The notes under the pieces: model-generated
Databases searched by the model: none
What the model was told of the DNA's origin: nothing
The model's input: the letters and a program-made list of their open reading frames with translations, nothing else
Part shown: positions 21,538 to 25,156 of the stretch, one piece after another
Layout of the letters: every line of letters begins with the position of its first letter
Position numbering within the stretch: position 1 is the first letter of the stretch
Program-made: the position numbers and the translations under genes
Source: SXOA01 sp964444865
GTDB lineage: Bacteria; Planctomycetota; Planctomycetia; Pirellulales; Pirellulaceae
NCBI GenBank assembly: GCA_964444865.1
Contig: CAYUJE010000047.1
Location: forward strand, 1-25,156
Direction: 5' to 3'
DNA: 25,156 nucleotides

Positions 21538-22149
21538 ATGGCTCGCTACCACGGTCCCAAAGGACGTATTAATCGCCGGCTTGGAACGCTTGTTTACGAG
21601 AGCGCCGGTGCCGCTAAGGCCCTCGATCGCCGCAGCGATAACCCCCCCGGCATGCATATCCGCGGCCGGCGGCTTTCCAACTGGGGCAAAGCCTCAGCCG
21701 AAAAGCAGAAAATCAAGCATTATTACGGCCTCCTGGAGAAGCAGCTTCGCCGCTATTACCACATGGTGGTAGCCAAAAAGGGAAACACCGGCGAGCAGCT
21801 CCTTTCCATGTGCGAACGGCGGCTGGACAACGTCATCCGCCGGGCCGGCCTGACCAAAACCCGCCCGCAAGCCCGCCAGGGGATCGTCCACGGCCACTTC
21901 TTCGTGAACGGCATCAAGGTCACCAGCCCCTCCTACAGCCTGCGTGCCGGCGATGTGATTTCGATCCGCCCCAACGAAGCCATCTTTAATCTCTATAAGG
22001 GTGCGTCGGAAAACTCCAGCACCAACACTCCGGACTGGATTACGTTCGACGCCGAAAGCCTGCGAGTGACCATGGTCGGCCTCCCAGGCGCGAGCGACTT
22101 CAGCCTGCCGGTGGAAGTCAACATCGTGGTCGAATTCCTGGCGCGGTAG
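21538..22149 (+). CDS. rpsD: 30S ribosomal protein S4
   Basis: 203 residues from ATG 21538; AGGAG (21524-21528) lies 9 nt upstream, so the in-frame GTG at 21517 is rejected. The protein begins MARYHGPKGRINRRLG, has the S4 N-terminal domain with the GKASAEKQKIKHYYGLLEKQ region, and an S4 RNA-binding domain (about 95-160: RRLDNVIRRAGLTKTRPQAR, then GHFFVNG). It nucleates 30S assembly on 16S rRNA. It stands alone here rather than in the alpha operon with rpsM, rpsK and rpoA. Confidence 0.97.
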   Translation: MARYHGPKGRINRRLGTLVYESAGAAKALDRRSDNPPGMHIRGRRLSNWGKASAEKQKIKHYYGLLEKQLRRYYHMVVAKKGNTGEQLLSMCERRLDNVIRRAGLTKTRPQARQGIVHGHFFVNGIKVTSPSYSLRAGDVISIRPNEAIFNLYKGASENSSTNTPDWITFDAESLRVTMVGLPGASDFSLPVEVNIVVEFLAR

Positions 22150-22168
22150 TTAATCGGACTCGCAAAAA

Positions 22169-22232
22169 GTGGGGTAGGCTTCCAGCCTGCCCTGACCTGA
22201 TTCTTGCCGGGCAGGCTAGAAGCCTACCCCAC
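22169..22232. repeat. Family C palindrome between rpsD and lpd
   Basis: 24-nt arms (22169-22192 and 22209-22232, one mismatch) with core GGGGTAGGCTTCCAGCCTGC and a 16-nt loop. It begins 19 nt after rpsD and ends 7 nt before the lpd ATG. Confidence 0.85.
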
Positions 22233-22239
22233 CACAACC

Positions 22240-23670
22240 ATGCACACGCCGCTTGTCGTTCTCGGTGGAGGCCCCGGGGGCTATGCCGCCGCTTTCTTTG
22301 CCGCTGATGAAGGGCTCGAAGTCACCCTTGTCGAAATGGAGCCGCGACTCGGAGGAACGTGCCTGTTGCGGGGCTGCATCCCCAGCAAGGCCCTGCTGCA
22401 CGTCGCCCGTGTGATTGCGGAAGTCGATGAGCTTCGCGGCGACTGGGGGGTCGAGTTCCCGCAGCCGAAGATTGAAATCGAAAAAGTCCGGGCCCGCAAG
22501 GACAAGGTCATTACCACACTCTCCGGCGGCCTCAAGCAACTTGCCAAGCGCCGCAACGTCAAGGTCATCACCGGCAAGGGAGTCTTCGAGAACTCGACCA
22601 CCATGCGGATTGAAGGGGACGACCCTTCAATTCCCGAAGGGGGCAAACTCACCTTCGACAAATGCATCCTCGCGACCGGCTCACTCCCCGCCATGCCGGC
22701 GGCGTTCAACATCGGTTCCGACCGGGTGATGGATTCGACCGGGGCGCTGGAACTGAAAGACATTCCCGAAAACCTGCTGGTCATCGGCGGCGGCTACATC
22801 GGTCTAGAGATGGGAACGGTCTATGCCCAGCTTGGCTCGAAAGTCAGCGTCGTTGAATTTCTCGACGGAATCCTGATGGCGGCTGACCGCGACCTGGCCA
22901 AACCCCTTCATAAAAAGCTCAGCGAACTGTTCGAAAACCGCATCTTCACCAATACCAAAGTCGGCTCACTAGGTCTCCGTGGCGACAAGGTAGAGGTCGC
23001 CTTCGAAGGTCCGGGAAAATTCGGCACCGAACTGTACGACCGCGTCTTGGTTTCCGTCGGTCGCCGCCCCAACACCAAGGGGCTGGGCCTGGAAAATACG
23101 CAGGTGCAAGTGAACGACAAAGGCTTTGTGGTCTGCGACAAATCGATGCAGACGACCGATCCCAATTTCCTGGTCATCGGGGACATCGCCGGCGAACCGA
23201 TGCTGGCCCACAAAGCCTCGCACGAAGCCCGCGTCGCCGTCGAAGTCGTCCTCGGCAAGCCCGCGGCATTCGACAAGCTCTGCATTCCTGCTGTCGTCTT
23301 TACCGACCCAGAACTGGCCTGGGTGGGGCTCACCGAAGAGGAGGCCAAGAAAGAGGGGATTCCTTTCGAAGTCGCCCTCTATCCGTGGGCCGCCAGCGGC
23401 CGGGCACAGGCGATTGGCCGGACCGAAGGACTCACCAAGTGGATCCTCGATCCCGAAACCGAGCGTCTCCTCGGCTGCGGCATCGTCGGGCCGGGCGCCG
23501 GGGAACTCATTTCCGAAGCGGCCCTGGCAATTGAAATGGGCTGCGAGGTTCGCGATCTCACCGAAACCATTCATCCTCACCCCACGCTCGGCGAAACCCT
23601 GATGAACGCCGGCGAGACCTTCTATGGCACCGCGACGGAAATCTACAAGCCGAAGCGGCCAAAGGCGTAG
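22240..23670 (+). CDS. lpd: Dihydrolipoyl dehydrogenase
   Basis: 476 residues from ATG 22240; a longer frame starting inside the family C repeat is rejected because the protein then has a non-homologous lead. It is the E3 flavoprotein that reoxidises dihydrolipoyl groups of 2-oxoacid dehydrogenase complexes with NAD+. FAD motif VLGGGPGGYAA (7-17); redox disulfide GGTCLLRGCIPSKAL (Cys42 and Cys47); NAD motif VIGGGYIGLEMG; VGRRPNT; FLVIGDIAG; and the C-terminal catalytic HPHPTLGE, with the His-Glu pair. No E1 or E2 genes are adjacent. There is no Shine-Dalgarno at the normal distance. Confidence 0.95.
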   Translation: MHTPLVVLGGGPGGYAAAFFAADEGLEVTLVEMEPRLGGTCLLRGCIPSKALLHVARVIAEVDELRGDWGVEFPQPKIEIEKVRARKDKVITTLSGGLKQLAKRRNVKVITGKGVFENSTTMRIEGDDPSIPEGGKLTFDKCILATGSLPAMPAAFNIGSDRVMDSTGALELKDIPENLLVIGGGYIGLEMGTVYAQLGSKVSVVEFLDGILMAADRDLAKPLHKKLSELFENRIFTNTKVGSLGLRGDKVEVAFEGPGKFGTELYDRVLVSVGRRPNTKGLGLENTQVQVNDKGFVVCDKSMQTTDPNFLVIGDIAGEPMLAHKASHEARVAVEVVLGKPAAFDKLCIPAVVFTDPELAWVGLTEEEAKKEGIPFEVALYPWAASGRAQAIGRTEGLTKWILDPETERLLGCGIVGPGAGELISEAALAIEMGCEVRDLTETIHPHPTLGETLMNAGETFYGTATEIYKPKRPKA

Positions 23671-23682
23671 TTGGCTGAGTGC

Positions 23683-23708
23683 CACGCCCACGGCTCTGCG
23701 TGGGCGTG
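23683..23708. terminator. Family G hairpin just after lpd
   Basis: Identical to the hairpin at 17224-17249: 10-bp stem CACGCCCACG/CGTGGGCGTG with loop GCTCTG, starting 12 nt after the lpd stop. The repeated placement behind stop codons supports a 3'-end role. No U-tract follows. Confidence 0.6.
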
Positions 23709-23853
23709 CGGCCACCTGTGCCAATCTCTCACGACTTCTTCGTCGGCGCGGACTTGACTCATCCCTGGGATCTCCTTCAGAGACCCTTATCTAGCCCCTG
23801 CCGGTATTTGTGAATCCTGGGGCATCGTAGTCAGCAACGTCCCCTCCCCTTAG

Positions 23854-23869
23854 GAGCGCGGTAGCGGCG
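23854..23869 (+). repeat. Family R module, degenerate
   Basis: GAGCGCGGTAGCGGCG resembles the GCCGCGGCAGCGGC hairpin of the family R repeats around the transposase, with two changes. The following GAAAAGAGGGCGGCG also resembles the sequence after the 24682 copy. Confidence 0.4.
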
Positions 23870-23910
23870 AAAAGAGGGCGGCGTAAGGCGTAAAGAGGTC
23901 GCCCGTGTCA

Positions 23911-23930
23911 TCATCGTTGCGCAACGATGA
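23911..23930. repeat. 20-bp perfect palindrome
   Basis: TCATCGTTGC followed directly by its reverse complement, with no spacer. It lies in the gap between lpd and the transposase gene. A regulator or recombinase site is possible. Confidence 0.55.
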
Positions 23931-24023
23931 GTCGCGTTGGTCGCAATGATGGCGACGCTCATCCGCAGTTCCACCATTCTACTGCTCCGGCTGGGGCTTT
24001 CTTGTTCGCTCGCTTTCGCTCAA

Positions 24024-24068
24024 CCACTTGCGCAGTGGGCGGGGTTCTAACGCCGCTGCCGCGGCTGG
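24024..24068 (-). repeat. Family R two-hairpin repeat, left of tnpA (inverted)
   Basis: Read on the minus strand it gives AGCCGCGGCAGCGGCG, then AGAACCCCGCCCAC and a GCGCAAGTGG hairpin. This is the same order as the copies right of tnpA but in the opposite orientation. It lies 85 nt before the tnpA ATG. Confidence 0.75.
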
Positions 24069-24153
24069 AGAACATTACTTCTGGCATTTGGCCAATCGCT
24101 GGTCTTAAAATGTGCTCCGTTCAAAATCCTTCGTTTTGTTTTCGGAGGCTCGC

Positions 24154-24600
24154 ATGGCCCACACGTTCACGCGGCTCTACCTTCACATTATTTTCAGCAC
24201 CAAGCATCGCCAGCCGTTCATTGACTTTGAACTAGAGCAGCGGCTGCATCCGTATCTAGGCGGCATCATCCGCGAACTCGGCGGCGTTCCGATTCGCATC
24301 GGCGGCGTCGCGGATCATGTCCATCTGCTGGCCCAATTGCCCGCCACCTTGGCCGACGTAGTGCGCGATATTAAATCCAACTCCTCCGGCTGGGTTCACG
24401 ACACGTTTCCATCGCACCGCGAATTCGCCTGGCAAATCGGCTACGGCGGATTTAAGGTCAGCAAGTCGGTGTTGACCGATCTTGAGCTTTACATCGCCCA
24501 TCAGAAGGAGCACCACGCCAGAGAGAAATTCGAGACGGAATACATCAGGTATTTGCAGAACAACGAAGTCGAATACGACGAGCGGTTTGTATTTGATTGA
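24154..24600 (+). CDS. tnpA: IS200/IS605-type Y1 (HUH) transposase
   Basis: 148 residues from ATG 24154, preceded by GGAGG at 24144-24148; the in-frame ATG at 24112 lacks a ribosome site. HUH motif DHVHLL (His55, His57) and catalytic Tyr113 in LYIAHQKEHH, with IGGVADHV, IKSNSSGW and WQIGYGGF as in Y1_Tnp proteins. These enzymes cut and join single-stranded DNA at hairpins, forming a 5'-phosphotyrosine link. All catalytic residues are present and the frame is intact, so it could be active. There is no tnpB/IscB or other accessory gene. The flanks carry copies of one two-hairpin repeat in inverted orientation, as with domesticated REP-associated transposases (RAYTs), although this protein looks closer to IS200 TnpA than to classical RAYTs. 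Confidence 0.92.
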   Translation: MAHTFTRLYLHIIFSTKHRQPFIDFELEQRLHPYLGGIIRELGGVPIRIGGVADHVHLLAQLPATLADVVRDIKSNSSGWVHDTFPSHREFAWQIGYGGFKVSKSVLTDLELYIAHQKEHHAREKFETEYIRYLQNNEVEYDERFVFD

Positions 24601-24606
24601 GATTTG

Positions 24607-24656
24607 CAGCCGCGACAGCGGCGACCGGAACCCCAGCCCACAGCGCAAGCTGTGGG
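24607..24656 (+). repeat. Family R two-hairpin repeat, right of tnpA
   Basis: Hairpin 1 is GCCGC-GACA-GCGGC (24609-24622); hairpin 2 is CCCACAGC-GCAA-GCTGTGGG (24637-24656), with a GNRA-type GCAA loop. It starts 6 nt after the tnpA stop. The match to the 25092 copy continues several bases beyond both ends. Confidence 0.85.
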
Positions 24657-24681
24657 AAGGCGACGCACCATGTCGATCAAG

Positions 24682-24698
24682 AGCCGCGGCAGCGGCGA
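24682..24698 (+). repeat. Family R hairpin-1 module
   Basis: AGCCGCGGCAGCGGCG without the second hairpin, 25 nt after the copy at 24607-24656. A partial unit. Confidence 0.6.
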
Positions 24699-24781
24699 AA
24701 GAATCGCGGCATGTCCAAACGGTCGCCAATGGTCGTGCCGCAGGGAGGAGACGATTGCTCGAAACTCCACCCACAAACCGC

Positions 24782-24812
24782 GTGATGAATTCAGCCCCCC
24801 CCGATTCATCAC
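24782..24812. repeat. Family F hairpin, copy 1
   Basis: GTGATGAAT pairs with ATTCATCAC across a C-rich loop. It is a diverged version of the copy at 24840-24870. Confidence 0.65.
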
Positions 24813-24839
24813 CCCCTACGGTATGAAAATCAGGGGTCT

Positions 24840-24870
24840 GTGATGAATTGGGGCCTTCCCAATTCATCAC
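24840..24870. repeat. Family F hairpin, copy 2
   Basis: A perfect 13-bp stem, GTGATGAATTGGG with CCCAATTCATCAC, around loop GCCTT. It lies 27 nt after copy 1, between the family R copies. Confidence 0.75.
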
Positions 24871-25091
24871 CCGTGGCATCTTTACCCCCCGAAAGCATAG
24901 CCACCCAAGACGGAACAGTCCCGTCCGTTTTTCGCGATGTAGCTTCGCGAATTTCCACCACAACCAGGATGTCAAAGATCAAAGCCCGCTTGCTAGCGGA
25001 CCGCCAATAACAATCACAACTGTATACTGTTCTATTGTAACCGTCAAGAGGGCGGACGCCATTTTGTCCAAAATTCTTTAGAACCGTTTTG

Positions 25092-25140
25092 CAGCCGCGG
25101 CAGCGGCGACCGGAACCAAGCCCACAGCGCAAGCTGTGGG
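25092..25140 (+). repeat. Family R two-hairpin repeat, at the right edge
   Basis: Near-identical to the copy at 24607-24656: same two hairpins and GCAA loop, a few substitutions, and the same downstream GAAGGC-ACGC. Together they are direct repeats about 485 nt apart. Confidence 0.85.
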
Positions 25141-25156
25141 AAGGCAACGCCAATCC

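Larger units (their letters stand above)
23671..24153. other. Intergenic region without a recognisable gene
   Basis: 483 nt. It holds the family G hairpin, a degenerate family R unit, a 20-bp palindrome and the inverted family R copy, then an AT-richer stretch (TTAAAATGTG near 24105) that may carry the tnpA promoter. The short open frames here have no ribosome sites or family resemblance. Confidence 0.6.
24601..25156. other. Repeat-rich region after tnpA without a recognisable gene
   Basis: 556 nt holding three family R copies, two family F hairpins, a dyad TTCGCGA/TCGCGAA near 24930-24955 and an AT-rich stretch (about 25005-25040). The open frames here show no family resemblance or ribosome sites. 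It may be a small insertion remnant or repeat island. Confidence 0.6.

Noticed and set aside
24604..25153. Direct repeats about 485 nt apart considered as a CRISPR or integron attC array
   Set aside because: Spacing is irregular, the units are hairpins of 50 nt, there are no cas genes or integrase, and copies occur in both orientations.
24600..25156. Possible omega RNA or TnpB/IscB remnant downstream of tnpA
   Set aside because: No TnpB-like or IscB-like peptide (RuvC or zinc-finger motifs) in any frame; the region is explained by repeats.

Overview
The window most likely comes from a planctomycete (Planctomycetia; Pirellulales-like or Gemmatales-like, which I cannot separate by eye). The signs are two Tat-exported DUF1501 proteins, a Tat-exported Gfo/Idh/MocA oxidoreductase of the 'QKP' type, a small membrane protein with the planctomycete N-terminal motif FSLRTLLLL, an octaheme cytochrome fused to HEAT and TPR repeats, an archaeal-type MfnB, and moderately high GC. 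Lipid A genes (lpxD, lpxI) show a Gram-negative outer membrane. No rRNA, tRNA or CRISPR array was recognised.

Layout. 1-563 (-): N-terminal part of a flavin disulfide oxidoreductase that runs off the left edge and carries a palindromic element inside its reading frame. 759-3459 (+): DUF1501 protein followed by three small hypothetical genes. 3503-4834 (+): Gfo/Idh/MocA protein, convergent with lpxI and lpxD (4876-6925, -). 7201-12541 (+): hom, a phosphoglycerate-mutase-like gene that is probably the homoserine kinase, lysC with four ACT domains, and a methyltransferase. 12589-13206 (-): NUDIX protein. 13522-17215 (+): octaheme cytochrome and a HEAT-repeat membrane protein. 17274-19262 (-): membrane protein, mfnB, a small conserved protein and a PHA-system-like protein. 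19408-23670 (+): second DUF1501 protein, small membrane protein, rpsD, lpd. 24154-24600 (+): IS200/IS605-type Y1 transposase inside a cluster of palindromic repeats.

How the genes work together. hom, apgM-like and lysC form a coherent aspartate-to-threonine set, with the apgM-like protein filling the homoserine kinase step. lpxD and lpxI are two lipid A steps. The cytochrome and the HEAT protein look like a periplasmic or membrane redox pair. mfnB points to methanofuran-type C1 cofactor synthesis.

The most unusual layer is not the genes but the spaces between them. At least seven sequence-unrelated families of palindromic repeats occupy almost every larger gap. Several end 5-20 nt before a start codon, where a Shine-Dalgarno sequence would normally lie. 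One supplies a stop codon, two lie just after stop codons, one is translated in frame, and one two-hairpin family brackets the Y1 transposase in inverted orientation. This resembles REP/RAYT biology and is the best candidate here for an undescribed system.
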